NCBI GenBank assembly: GCA_028583405.1
Contig: JAPTMU010000107.1
Location: 196,648-260,647, forward strand
DNA length: 64,000 nucleotides
Origin: Pogonophryne albipinna
Lineage: Eukaryota; Chordata; Actinopteri; Perciformes; Artedidraconidae
Direction of reading: 5' to 3'
The notes below the pieces were generated by a model. The model saw nothing but the letters and a program-made list of their open reading frames with translations, made no database searches and was not told the DNA's origin. Positions 47,525-59,072 of the stretch are shown here, piece by piece. The first letter of the stretch is position 1. Each line of letters begins with the position of its first letter. Both the position numbers and the translations under genes were made by a program.

Positions 47525-47905
47525 AGGTGGGGTATGTAATTTTGGAGAAACCAGCTTGAGTGCGCTAGAATTTGAAAATACACAACCGGAAAAAATCTGC
47601 TCCTTCCTTACAGAGCCCCTCCTCCAACACACACGAACGCGCACATGACCAATGAGGGCACAGGATAAGTTTGTGCACAGATGGAAGGCTGACAGGCAGG
47701 TAGGCCATCCAGTTACTTCAGCCGGGCCGGCTCAGATGATTGGTCGTGCTTTTTACAGTATTACGGCTTCCACAGATGAGATTTTTTATGTATTTTTTGT
47801 CAAAGCACTTCAGATATTCATTGCTATCGGGATGTTAAGAGCATTCCATGGAATATAACAACAAGTGTATCTCGAGCCGGTTTCTCAAACTTACCTACCC
47901 CACCT
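47525..47905. mobile_element. TTAA-flanked MITE, 381 bp
   Basis: The ends AGGTGGGGTATGTAA and TTACCTACCCCACCT are inverted, and TTAA is duplicated on both sides (47521-47524, 47906-47909). TTAA targets point to piggyBac or Kolobok mobilisation; I cannot decide which. No coding capacity. Confidence 0.88.
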
Positions 47906-48124
47906 TTAACTCTCTCTACTTGTAAGATAACGTTTAGTTAACTTACCCTTAAATAACTACATCACGTTTTTCAGTGGAAACACAAACTGCAGAACACGTT
48001 AGCTGCTAACTGTTCTTAGCTAAGACAGCTAGCTCTTAAGAGAAGTAACATCGCCTCATGGCAAACTTAAGGTTAAGTTAACATTAACGTAACGTTGTAA
48101 GAAAGCAAAACGAACCTTCTAGAA

Positions 48125-48394
48125 AGCTTTTACTCTCTCTCCTTAGCGGGCATTGTTGATTGTTCGAAACACGATCTCTCGATGTGCTGCCCACAAATCG
48201 TCGGTTTCATCGACCCCGGGTTACCTGGTCCAGCAAAAGTCCGCCTCGTACGACGCACTTGTTTTGTCCATATACACGACATTTTATCATTTTTTTGGCC
48301 ACAAAAACATCCCATAACCAGATGTTGAGACGGCCCCACATCCCCATACAACATATCGCTTGCCGATTATTCTTGGCGTCTTATTGCTGTGCAT
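48125..48394 (-). pseudogene. THAP-domain fragment with one frameshift
   Basis: From an ATG at 48394 the minus strand gives MHSNKTPRIIGKRYVVWGCG, then AVSTSGYGMFLWPKK. The frame then shifts at a run of seven A and continues WTKQVRRTRRTFAGPGNP and KPTICGQHIERSCFEQS. The order C-x4-GC ... WPK ... W-x-K-x-VRR ... C-x2-H-x5-F resembles the C2CH THAP zinc finger used by cellular DNA-binding proteins and P-element-type transposases. No downstream domains were found before the stop near 48130. It could be a first exon if the A run is a sequencing error. Confidence 0.45.
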
Positions 48395-48460
48395 CCTTTG
48401 TCATAATATTTGGCCCTTCAATACATTCAAACGGGACTGAGCTCAGCTGTGTTCTACTCA

Positions 48461-48468
48461 TGACGTCA
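48461..48468. promoter_or_regulatory. Perfect CRE (TGACGTCA) next to an ETS-like site
   Basis: TGACGTCA is followed 3 bp later by GCCGGAAATG, an ETS-type core. It lies 67 bp upstream of the THAP-fragment ATG on the minus strand. It also precedes a 32-codon plus-strand ORF (ATG at 48479, MAEVDVSGATNDCYEL...). This could be a small bidirectional promoter or part of a repeat. Confidence 0.4.
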
Positions 48469-48575
48469 CCGCCGGAAATGGCCGAAGTTGATGTTTCCGG
48501 CGCGACGAACGATTGTTACGAACTGACAACTTTTGTATGCTGTTATAATCGTGATTTATTAAAAATACATCAATA

Positions 48576-49334
48576 ATAAAAAAATCATATGGCACATTTC
48601 ACAATACAAATGCAACCTCTATCATATACCAAGCCCACTAACGGGTGCTAATAGCATTTTGTAAGCTCTTTAAGTACTTTGTCAGGCTTAATATTTATCT
48701 GTAGATAGATACCCCCAAAGCTTTTTTCTTATTTAAAAGAAGACCTTAACCTAAAGTATTCTTTAATGTTTAAATAAAGGTAAATTTCTTTCTCTGTTTT
48801 GCACATCCTCCTATTAATATCTTTGTACATCCTGCACTAAACTGTTTTATTGTAGAGATCACTTATAGTATCTTCTTGATTTTTTATGTTCTATATTTCT
48901 ATCATTGACCTTCTACTTTCCCCCTATGAAAGTATGTACTCTTAATATTGTTTTCATCAAATATAACATATTAAAAAAATAATTCAATAATGTGCTTTAA
49001 CCACAAGGTACACACAGCCATGAAGATGTGTAGTTTTATTCATGTTTTTACATAATTTTACAGGATATTGCTATACTATTTCTCATGTTTTACTTCTACA
49101 CATTAATATCTGATTTGTAAAACATCACAGACAGAAAGGCATATCCGTCATTTAATGGTAAGCTATTGAAATTGTGATTCCATAGATGTGTCTCCCATCA
49201 CCCAAATCCCCTGACTATTCTCTCAACTCAGTATTTACATTCCTATATTCAAAGAAAATCAGTAATATCTTTAAAAACTACAAGTTCTTTTCTATCAGCT
49301 GTGCACCGTTATGGTGTAAATATAACCTATCTAC
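48576..49334. other. AT-rich region; 49140-49330 duplicates 62860-63040
   Basis: No gene was recognised. 49140-49330 and 62860-63040 share long matches (ttccatagatgtgtctcc, aatatctttaaaaactacaa). The second copy lies just downstream of the candidate N-terminal exon of the SRCR gene, so an old copy of the gene's 5' region may have been here. Confidence 0.5.
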
Positions 49335-50561
49335 CAGAGGTGTGGACTCGAGTCAGACACGAGTGACCAATTTGATGACTTTGGACTCGACTTGACAAAA
49401 TCACTAAACACTTGCGACTCGACTTGGACTTGAACACCAATGACTCGGGACATGACTTGGACTTGAGCCTTCTGACTTGAGGTGACTTGATTTTTTTATT
49501 CAGAGGTCTCCAACACGCGGATCGCGAGATGCCGCAAGAAGAGCAGACTCCCGTCGGGGAGAGCAGAATGTTCAGCCGGTCCAACTCTTGCTGTTGAAAA
49601 TCCATGCAGGGAGGGGCGGGACTTTATTTTGCTGGGCCACCATGCGGCCAATCATATGCGAAGACACACTAGGATCATACCATTATGTGAAAGAAGGGTG
49701 GGGGGCAGACGCTCCAAAGACAGCAGGTGTAGTGGTTCAGGCCAGCTGCACAGAGCGACGGGGAGACGGATTTAAATGTAAGCGCGTCGGAAAAAGTCAA
49801 GAAATGAGCGAAAACCGAAAAAAGAAGCAGCATGTATTTTCAATGATATTGGAGAAAGCAAAGCTGAGTGCAGGATTTGTAAAATGAAAATAACCTTCGG
49901 AGCAGGGTTTTTATTTTGGTAACCACTCAGGATTTATTGTCAGAGGTGGGAGAAGTTCAGATCTTGTTCTTGAGTAAAAGTACCTGAGTGTAGGAATACT
50001 CGGTTACAATAAAAAGTCTACAAGTAAAAGTAGAAAAGTATTATCATCAAAATAAAGTACCACCTGCAGAGGGATCTAGATGCAGGTGTTCTCTTCCCCA
50101 TAGAGGCCGCCTCGCTGCACATTATCCCTTGCATAAAGATAGATTGTGGGTCCCTTACAACATGTTGTACACAGTGGAAATAAACATTCTGGTCACCTCA
50201 ACATCAGGGATCTTATCCATTAAACTCCTTCTGAATCAAACCGTCACGGTAGCCTTACCTTACTGATCCCTCTTCAATTAGAAAAACACACGTTACTTTA
50301 CCAGCAGAGAGAAAATGGATTATTAAATTATTAATGTGACTAATAAAGAGCAGTTTGATTATTAAGTATTATTCTGTTGATCGATGTCATGACATTTGGT
50401 GAAAAGCAGATAAGGACTTGTTTAAGACTCGTTTTTCAAAGTTTAGGACTTGGACTTGACTTGAACTTGCCCATCCTGACTTGAGACTTGACTCGGACTT
50501 GAGTGCAAAGACTTGAGACTTGACTTGTGACCTGCAAATCAATGACTTGGTCCCACCTCTG
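49335..50561. mobile_element. hAT-like element with ACTTGA-rich subterminal repeats
   Basis: It begins CAGAGGTGTGGACTCGAGTC and ends CTTGGTCCCACCTCTG. Both ends have many gacttg/actcg subterminal copies. Flanks CTATCTAC and CTACATAC match at six of eight positions, consistent with a decayed 8-bp duplication. Near 49942 (cagaggtgggagaagttcag) a fragment of a different repeat, like that at 63246-64000, lies inside. Confidence 0.75.
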
Positions 50562-53141
50562 CTACATACCAATTGGATGAAATATAAAAGTCAGCGGAAT
50601 TACTATTGATACTGCAAGGAGACGTATTGTGTGAAGAGAAATTGAAGATGTTAATGTTAATTGCTGATATATTTATGATCCACGTCACGTTTTCAGTTTT
50701 GGCGGCAGTTCTTCCTGTTTGTCTAGAAGTCTTCTCAGCAGGGCTCTATAAATAGAGAACTACGGCAGATATGTAATATTTAATGCAGCCGAACCGTGTA
50801 TTACAATGCCGTTATGTGATGACTTTCAAAGAGAAAAGCAAGAACACTCGGATTAAAGTATTATTTTCTTAAAAAAAAAAAAAGGTTTTTCGGATTTCAA
50901 CACCATATCCCAACGTGCATTGCGGCTAAACAATCCAATCAGCGAGCTTAAACCATAGCTGAGGATCTTGGGTAATCAGTTCAGTGGCTGTGTATCGCAA
51001 TGATGCTCGAAATGTCCCTTACAGGCCTACGTCTGTTTCCTGTTACTTTATTTTGAAATTCAGTTCCTGACAGACGGCAAAAAAGCCAGAGTATATGGAA
51101 TCAAACAAATAAATAAAAACAAGGATAATTGTGTGTTATTGGTGAGTAAATAACAGTGTGTTATTTAGAAAAGAATAACAAATTAGAAGGAAAAAAAGAT
51201 TTAAAAATACAGATTTCAGTATTCTGAGGTTCTGAGCCATTTCTTTTCCACACGGACGGCAAATAAATTATGCGATTTAAAATAAAAACAATAATCGGCT
51301 TGATATTGAGTAAGAACATGTTTTTATAAACCCCACAGCAATACATTGCATTTAAAATCGTTGTGTGAAATGAAAAAAAGGGGAAAATCGTGTTGGTGAA
51401 CACGAATCAATAGATTACATGTCGTGACTATAACACGAAATGCCGTGAGACTGGGTTGAACATACACATATTAACACATAGGACCACTAAGTGTAAACAA
51501 GTTAAATATAGCTAATGCTAGCTGTCCAATAAGCATGTATACAGGCTAGTATTGCTAACGCTAGCGCGAATGCTAACGCATTTTCTCACAATACATTACT
51601 AATCCTTACAGTGTACGCTTTCATTGCTTTCTGACGGACTTGACCCTTTTACTCTTCAGGCTGCATAGGGACAATTAGTAGCAGTCTACTGCCATGCTAT
51701 TCAGTTCACTTTCTCCTACTTCCTGTAGGCCTACCCGGCTTCCTGGCTAACCTTCAGTACACATTTTACAAAAATATAAATGTGCAAATATGAAACATAC
51801 AGTTCAATATCACCTTGCTATTGGTAGCTGAAATGTCAATACCCCAAAACATATTCTTAGATAGAAATACCTAATTTTGAGTTATTTAGACACAATTAAC
51901 ACTTATAGCTTCATGTCTTGTTACATAAGAATTAGGGCTGTCAAGTTAACGCGTTAATAACGTGTTAAAATTATTTTTTACTTATAGTGAAAACTATCCT
52001 TGGATGATGGTAAAGTAGACTAACATTTGACCTTTTGAAAGAGGTTTAGCAAAAAAAACTCCACCTCTGAGGTAATTTGGGTGGAAATGGGGGTGTTACC
52101 GTTTCTCTGGAACCCATTGGTCGATTTTGGTGATTGACATCTCTTTCTGACGGTTAGAGCCAATAGAATCGAAGGGGAATCTCCCCACTCACACACATGG
52201 TCAAACAAAAAGGTGGGGGCTTCGCGCATTCAGTTTTGCATCAGAGCGCACCTACCTCTAGCTCTGACATCTGAAAACCGAAAAGCAGGTTTATTGCTCA
52301 TGGATTATCAGAAATCATTTCAAAGGGACACAGACACATTGGATTAACCTATGGATTAACTTCAGCAGCGTTTTTATCGTTTTAATGCCATTGAAGACAA
52401 CTTTTGACCAGACTACCACACAGGTGAGAATGTTAGCGTTTTTAGCTACCTAGCGCCACATGTTTTGTGTGTTCTTGTTATTATCTCCGAGAGTTCGTAT
52501 AATTGAGTGATAATGAGGGTACCCTTCGATTCTGTGTCCCCTCACGATGTGAAACGATGGGTTGGATGTGCAGCAAAGATAAATAATAAGGTTTTGTGAG
52601 TGAATTTCGGTGCAGTAATCTGTTAGCATTTTTCGCTCGTTGCTAATTCAGAGGCTCAGCGTTAGCATTGTGGGGTTTTTTTTGAAAAAAAAATTAAAAT
52701 GATCAGTTAGATGAGTTTCTTCCCGTTACATGGATATAAAACATTCATAGTTTATTAAATGAACATGCCCTCAGACACTGTTTCCTGCAAGATGTTGCAG
52801 GAGGGCCCCGGAACCGGGGTCTCTCTGGCTTAACAGGTTAACCCTTTTACTTGGTTTTCAAACAATAAAACATCATCTGCAGATTCCTCTCTTCTAGTCC
52901 TTCTGCTCAGGTACCCAAAGATCTTAGCTATCCACACAAAAACTTCATTTTCTTTCGTTTTCTGACAATTTCTGAAAACCAGAGACTCTGTTAAGAAAAT
53001 GTTCTAAAAAGTGAAAGTGATAGGGTCTGGACTGTCTCCATGTAAGGACCCCCCCAGGGTGAAGGACTCCATCTGGTGTGGAGATACTGAAGAGCCCGGC
53101 TGAGCTGATCAGAGCTGTGTTCAGGAGGTCTTGGTGCTGTT
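50562..53141. other. Long intron stretch with transposon remnants, no exon seen
   Basis: 51929-51965 (agggctgtcaagttaacgcg) is the end of a ZBED-type hAT like those at 29450 and 38755. 51975-52100 resembles 5070-5250. From about 52835 to 53141 the sequence is the left flank of the 22-bp minisatellite shared with 33700 and 36780. Between 50580 and 51900 I recognise nothing beyond AT-rich DNA and several gctaacgctagc-type motifs. Confidence 0.4.
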
Positions 53142-53667
53142 ATGGTGGAACCCAAAGAACCTGCTGGTGGAACCCAGAGAACCTGCTGGTGGAACCCAAA
53201 TAACCTACTGGTGGAACCCAAAGAACCTGCTGGTGGAACCAAGAGAACCTGCTGGTGGAACCCAGAGAACCTGCTGGTGGAACCCAAAGAACCTGCTGGT
53301 GGAACCCAGAGAACCTGCTGGTGGAACCCAAAGAACCTGCTGGTGGAACCCAGAGAACCTGCTGGTGGAACCCAAAGAACCTGCTGGTGGAACCCAAAGA
53401 ACCTGCTGGTGGAACCCAGAGAACATGCTGGTGGAACCCAGAGAACCTGCTGGTGGAACCCAGAGAACCTGCTGGTGGAACCCAGAGAACATGCTGGTGG
53501 AACCCAGAGAACCTGCTGGTGGAACCCAGAGAACCTGCTGGTGGAACCCAAAGAACCTGCTGGTGGAACCCAGAGAACCTGCTGGTGGAACCCAAAGAAC
53601 CTGCTGGTGGAACCCAGAGAACCTGCTAGTGGAACCCAGAGAACCTGCTGGTGGAACCCAGAGGCTC
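53142..53667. repeat. 22-bp minisatellite beside SRCR D1
   Basis: About 24 copies of AACCTGCTGGTGGAACCCAG + AG (or aaag). It is flanked by the same sequences as the D3 and D5 arrays, including ggctcagagagaggtggagc on the right. Confidence 0.95.
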
Positions 53668-53865
53668 AGAGAGAGGTGGAGCTGAAGGAGGAGTCCTTTC
53701 AGACTGGTTGGCCCTGGGGACTCCTGGAGCAGCAGACATGTTTCATATACACACATCAGGGAGGGCCGTTTGGAGACAAGCAGTGTTTCATAATCACTGG
53801 GAGCTACTGGAGCCTTTAGAAGATGTGAGAGATGATGTCATTGGTGGTGTCACTGATGGGCTTAC

Positions 53866-54165
53866 CTGAGCAGGTGAGATTCACGATATTGGAAGAGGGA
53901 ATTGCTGTTGCACACTCCCTCAGAGCAGATCCAGACTCAACACAGTCAGGACTGATCCACCACCCAGGTCTCTTTGAGGACTCCTCTCTCTCTCCTACAG
54001 AAACAGCAGAGCCACAGTCGAGATCCCTGCAGAGAACACCTGCTGTCTTCAGGGTCCAGAGAGTGTTATGGTAATAGCCCACTGGTCTCCATTCTTCCTG
54101 ATGTTTCAGCTCCAGAACTCCTGCACAGCGACTCTCTCCTCCCACCAGTCTGACCTCATCAGGCT
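53866..54165 (-). CDS. SRCR domain D1 (six-cysteine type)
   Basis: This 300-bp exon is phase 1-1. It starts EPDEVRLVGGESRCAGVLEL, has WRPVGYYHNTLWTLKTAGV and ISPDCVESGSALREC, and ends VNLTCS. It is the closest copy to D5. Unlike D3, D5, D7 and D9 it has no eight-cysteine exon 84 bp upstream; sequence diverges just past 54180. It is therefore the first SRCR domain in the window and may have lost its partner. The intron to D2 is 15.7 kb. Confidence 0.9.
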
Positions 54166-54751
54166 CTGCAGAGAAACAAGTCACGTACTTGAATTGCTTA
54201 AATCAGATGTGACAATTAACCATTAATATCAAATATTGTATTAAGAATCAAATTGCTCAAAATGGGACTGAACTTGAATGATCAGAAACCCTTCAATTGA
54301 GTAACAGAATGTGATTCTTAGGAGCACCTGCTATCATATAGATAATAGGATGATGAATGTAGTTTTATTGCCAGGTCAAACTGGACCTCTGTGTGGACCA
54401 GGACCGAGAACACACGTGTTTTAAAAACTATAGATATACAGTGGAAGAAATAAGTATTTGATCCCCTGCAGATTTTGTAAGTTTACCCACTTATAAATAA
54501 ATTAACAGTTTTGATGGTAGGTTTATAGAAACAGTGAGAGTAAGAATATCATAAAGAAAATCCCAAAATTGACGTTATATAAAAGATTACAATTTATTTG
54601 CATTTAACTGTGGGAAATAAGTATTTGATCCCCTTTGCAACCAACAAGATAAGTCCTCTTCTTTTAAAAAAGTACTCCTAATATCAACTTGTTGCCTCTA
54701 TAAAAGACACCTGTCCACAGAATCAATCATTCAGATTCCAACCTCTCCACC

Positions 54752-54870
54752 ATGGGCAAGACTAAAGAGCTGTCTAAGGACCTCAGGGACCAGACTATAG
54801 ACCTGCACAAGGCTGGGATCGGCTACAAGACCCTCAGAAAGCAGCTTGGTGAGGAGGAGGCAACTATGAT
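54752..54870 (+). pseudogene. Tc1 transposase N-terminus
   Basis: Reads MGKTKELSKDLRDQTIDLHK, then AGIGYKTLRKQLGEEE. This is the start of the first helix-turn-helix of Tc1/mariner transposases. It is cut off shortly after by inserted DNA, and about half the transposase is missing between this piece and 62045. Confidence 0.9.
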
Positions 54871-54909
54871 ATGAGAATAATGTGTTTGTTTCTAAATGGA
54901 TGAAACGCC

Positions 54910-57638
54910 GGGTTACGTATTGTAACCGTTGTTATATAAACCATAGACTGTATATATAAATGGACGTAGTGTCCGTGACGTCACCCATAGGATTCTGCAG
55001 AGTTGCCGTGAAGCCCTTAGTAGGCGGAGTCGGCCACTAACGGCTCGACTGTGACGTCAGAGTCTAATCCCGCCTGCTCCAAATAAGGGCAAAGAGGCGG
55101 AGCCGAGGCGGGACATGCTGCCTCCGAACTGGAAGTAAACAGAGCTAGCTCAGGCTAAGAAGCTAAGCTAACATGAAATACATGCATACCAAGTTACTGC
55201 TAACAGTGTAGTTCCCCTATATAAACGTTACATTCATAATCAAATGAGACAATCTGCAAGAGAATTAGCTATATTTTGTTATTCTTAATACTTGTCATTC
55301 ACACGTTGAGAAAAGACGGACTCCACCGCCCGGACCTAACGGAGCCGCAGGGGGCTAGCTCCGGGACGCCGGCTGGAACTAGCCCCCGGCGGCTCCGTTA
55401 GCTCCGGCGGCCACCACTGGGATAATTGGGTCCCCTATTAACATTTGCTCCCGTTTAGCATTATGGGCGTCATAGCCATAGACTATAAAAGTCTTACCCA
55501 AGGCTGAATCATAAAATGTATATGTATGCATAAAGGGTTACGTCCTTAGCTGGCTAATAAGTAGCAAGCTAAGCTACCAAGCACACAAACACCTACGAAC
55601 GGGGTTAACATGTATAATATTATCATTTTAGACTTCTTGGAAGTTCTGTTAGTACATTCAAGCGCACAGCACGACATTTTAATTGTCTGGTATTTGTAAC
55701 AATATTCCCTAAAAGGCACAATCACCACGAACACGGCTAAAGCTAAAGGGTCAAGTACAGTACTATGACTAACTAACGTTGTAGCCTCTATGGTTGTAGC
55801 CTAGCAGAGTGGACAAGTTGCTGTTAGCTGACAGTGAGGCATGTACGTGTCCATCAAAGTAACCACGCCCTAATTTATGCAAAAACTTTAAGACCTAATA
55901 TAAATAAAAGGGTCGTGTTAGAAAACAATTCACTCACAGATTCATAATCATGAAGGTGGAATCTAACTATATCGATAATAATATTTATTGCATCCATGGG
56001 TAGAAACATGTTTTTTTCTGCTGTAAAGTTGGGCATTTTAACATGGGGGTCTATGGAGATTGCTCCTTTCTGCAGCCAGTCCCTAGCGGCCCATGTATGA
56101 ACGGCAGTGTGTGGCACTTCCGTATTGGCGTCCCGCAGGGCCGGACTGGGACAATAAGTCAGGCCGGGAATTATACACCCAGTCAGGCCACTACCAGTTT
56201 CCTTTTGTGCCATTTTCCTGGATTTATTTGTCAATATTTACAGCATTGCTGCCCATAGTGATAGCCCTAAACTTTAAATCTACTACCTCAGAATAAACAT
56301 ATGGACATGGGTTACTATAAGAAAAATGTGCAAATCTATTTAGGAACCTGTCCATGTGAACATAGTTTAAGTGGAGGTGGACCTCAAATCCTCTAGGGGG
56401 GTCCGGGGGCATGCTCCCCCGGTAAGATTATTTTTTTAAATGTTGGACTTAAATGCATCAATCTGGTGCACTTTGGGGAAAAAAAAGAGACTAGATCCAT
56501 ATGAAACAGAACTGTATACATTTAAATAATCATAAAATCATAAGAACATGGCCATAACCAATAACATACCATATCCAAATGAAAAAACATTTAAACTTGT
56601 ATATTTATTTGTTTTTGATTCATTTATAGTTGTGAGTGTGCCTGGGCTCCTGAACCAGCCTCACCCTCTCCCCCTGCTCTTATTTGAGGCAGCAGCAAAG
56701 ACTAGTTTTAGCTCTCAACAAGTTTTTAAAGTTTATCTTACCTTTTTTCACCTACTTAACATTTTTTTTTTATTATTCATGCATATTTTACTAATCACTC
56801 CCCCTTCAAATGGAAATATGTGTTTACATAAATGGTGACCAAACCATTTGAGACCCACTGAGATAACTTAGACAAAGTTAACTATCTAAACACTCAGAGT
56901 CCTTTGTCTCACCTGAGCTGTAGTTATCAGTCTCTCAGTCTGACTGGAGAGGACTCTCCTCCACCTTGTTGACAGCTCATTATATCCGTTAGCGCCGCTA
57001 GCTAGCACCAGATGCTAACAACAACAATACAAGTAACCGGTACGGGAGCTTTCTCTCTCGCTCGCTCGAGCCACACATACACTAACACACACCCTCCCGA
57101 GCTTGAATGACACACAGAGACCAATCGAGGGCAATAGTGTATGATCTGTATGAAAGTGGCCATGTCGGCAGGCCACATCATGTAGACAGCCAGTCACCCT
57201 CTGTGAGGCAGAGTCAGACCCACATTTGCGCAGCGTTGCGTTCACAATACATATATAAAAACAAGAATCCTCAGGCCAGCAGGCCACTTAACAGGCCAGG
57301 CCATCGGGAAACCTCCCGGTCCTCCCGATGGCCAGTCCGGGCCTGGCGTCCCGGCTGTTCCCCAGAGTTTGCCGCTTGATATAAACACAGGCGTAGCCCT
57401 CTACTGGACTCTATGGGTACTACCCTCTATGCAAGCATTCACCTACTGAGATTTCTATAGACGTAGCCGGCCTTGGGGCGGGCCTACCTGAATGCGCGCG
57501 CATCTCACCGTATAAAAGGAGGCCTCGCCTCCTGACTATCATCCTACACCTCTCTTCAGCGAGCGGAATAGGACAGACAGTGCCCTGAGTAGAGGGCTCC
57601 GCCTGTGCTAATATAACAAGGGTTACAATACGTAACCC
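54910..57638. mobile_element. Element with palindromic GGGTTAC ends
   Basis: GGGTTACGTATTGTAACC at 54910 and the inverted GGTTACAATACGTAACCC at 57621 bound this stretch, and each end can itself fold into a hairpin. Inside are catagactgtatatataaatgg (54944) and related pieces of an abundant fish repeat, plus a hAT insertion at 56136-57345. Class and exact boundaries are uncertain. Confidence 0.5.
56136..57345. mobile_element. Non-autonomous hAT element, TSD GCGTCCCG
   Basis: This 1,210-bp element starts CAGGGCCGGACTGGGACAAT and ends GATGGCCAGTCCGGGCCTG. The perfect 8-bp duplication GCGTCCCG is at 56128-56135 and 57346-57353. Internal similarity to the hAT at 14841-16181 (aatctggtgcactttg, agactagatc) shows related non-autonomous elements. 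Confidence 0.92.
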
Positions 57639-58694
57639 AACGTTATATCTTTCACAGGCTGATGTATACGCGCCTTGTCATCCAACAATACCATTCTACC
57701 CCACTGCCCCTGACCGGCTTTTCTGGTCAGCAGCTGCTGCCCCACATTCTCCTTTAACCCGGTTGTGACCATGGAGAAGTCTGGGCTGCGGCTGACAGAG
57801 CGCACTCTGCTGCGCTTGCCTCGCAGAAAATGTGCTTGAAAAACAGTGCTGAGGGCCCCCCCCCCTCTGCCCATAGGCAGATGGAGAGAATCCCCAGCCC
57901 TGTGTGGGCTCACTGTGCACCACCTCTCCGAGTCCCTAAGGATCACAGGGAGAGTGCAAGTGCCCATGCCCCACACTCAAACACTGACCCCGTGCAGAGT
58001 GTGTGTGGACTATAGTGTGGAGCGCTACCCCCCTCCTGTCCCTCTAAGGAGCCAAGCCTGGAGAGGTTGGCCGAGAGTGGGTAACGCCCTGATTGCACCT
58101 GCCTCTTGAGACATCGCCCCCCAGAACTGGGGAACCGCCCAGGGCTGGCCCACCTTCATCTGTGCCATCTCTGAGTACCACGGCGCCCCGAAGCGGTCTG
58201 CAGCCACTAGGATGACTGACAGACGCTCCCGCCTCACTCTCCCGAGGAGAGGGAGAATGAGACGGAGCGGTGGAAAGGCATAGAGCAGCTTTCTTGGCCA
58301 CACTGTATAATATGACCATGATTTCACAACATGTTACTGTATTATTTCATAGTAAAATACTGTATTAAGACCATCCTCTGTAATAACACAACACATTAAG
58401 GGATTTTCTTGCTTTTATCGCTCTTGCTTGGCTTTAAATACTCCTTTTAAATATTTATTTCTTTGGTGCAGGTTTTACTTACATTGAAAGGGGCACCGCT
58501 GCATGTGCCTTAAAATAAACGATGCAACATATAAATCTATGTAAAATTTAAATTGTTGTCTTGGCTTATTGTTTTGAGGTGCTCCCTGGGCATTAACCCT
58601 GAGACGGGCTCGAAAGCCAAAAAGAGGTAATTTAAACCCCCATGTCAGCACATTCTTCAGAAGTACTTTTGACTTTGAGTGCATGTCTGTGTAG
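57639..58694. other. Unclassified inserted DNA
   Basis: It is moderately GC-rich with several ORFs of about 100 codons on the minus strand (for example 57976-57623 and 58327-58025). None matches a family I recognise. Probably part of a decayed mobile element inside the split Tc1. Confidence 0.35.
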
Positions 58695-58748
58695 ACATGT
58701 GTCACGTGCTCCCCTCCTTGTTTTCTTTTCTGTCTCCCTGCTGCGCAG

Positions 58749-58942
58749 GTGCACCTGGTCTGCCCCCGGCTCCGCCTCTGCCCAGGTGCACCTGGTCTTC
58801 CCCCGGCTCCGCCTCTGCCCAGGTGCACCTGGTCTGCCCCCGGCTCCGCCTCTGCCCAGGTGCACCTGGTCTGCCCCCGGCTCCGCCTCTGCCCAGGTGC
58901 ACCTGGTCTGCCCCCGGCTCCGCCTCCGCCCAGGTGCACCTG
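58749..58942. repeat. 37-bp repeats in LTR U3 (left part)
   Basis: About five copies of GTGCACCTGGTCTGCCCCCG + gctccgcctctgcccag. About four more copies follow at 61330-61478, on the other side of the nested TIR element. They lie upstream of the TATA-like box, where LTR enhancer repeats usually sit. Confidence 0.92.
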
Positions 58943-59072
58943 AGAGGCTTCTCAATACTCAATTTCCCCTCCTCGACTCCTCGACTCCTCGGTCCTCCGG
59001 TAGTGACCAGGAAATGAATTTCAGCGCGCCATGTTGAAGAACATCTAATTTCTCTAAATGCACTTTGAGGAC

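Noticed and set aside
57107..58327. ORFs of 75-117 codons between the hAT and the solo LTR
   Set aside because: Overlapping frames on both strands with no recognised motif; probably chance ORFs in GC-rich repeat DNA.
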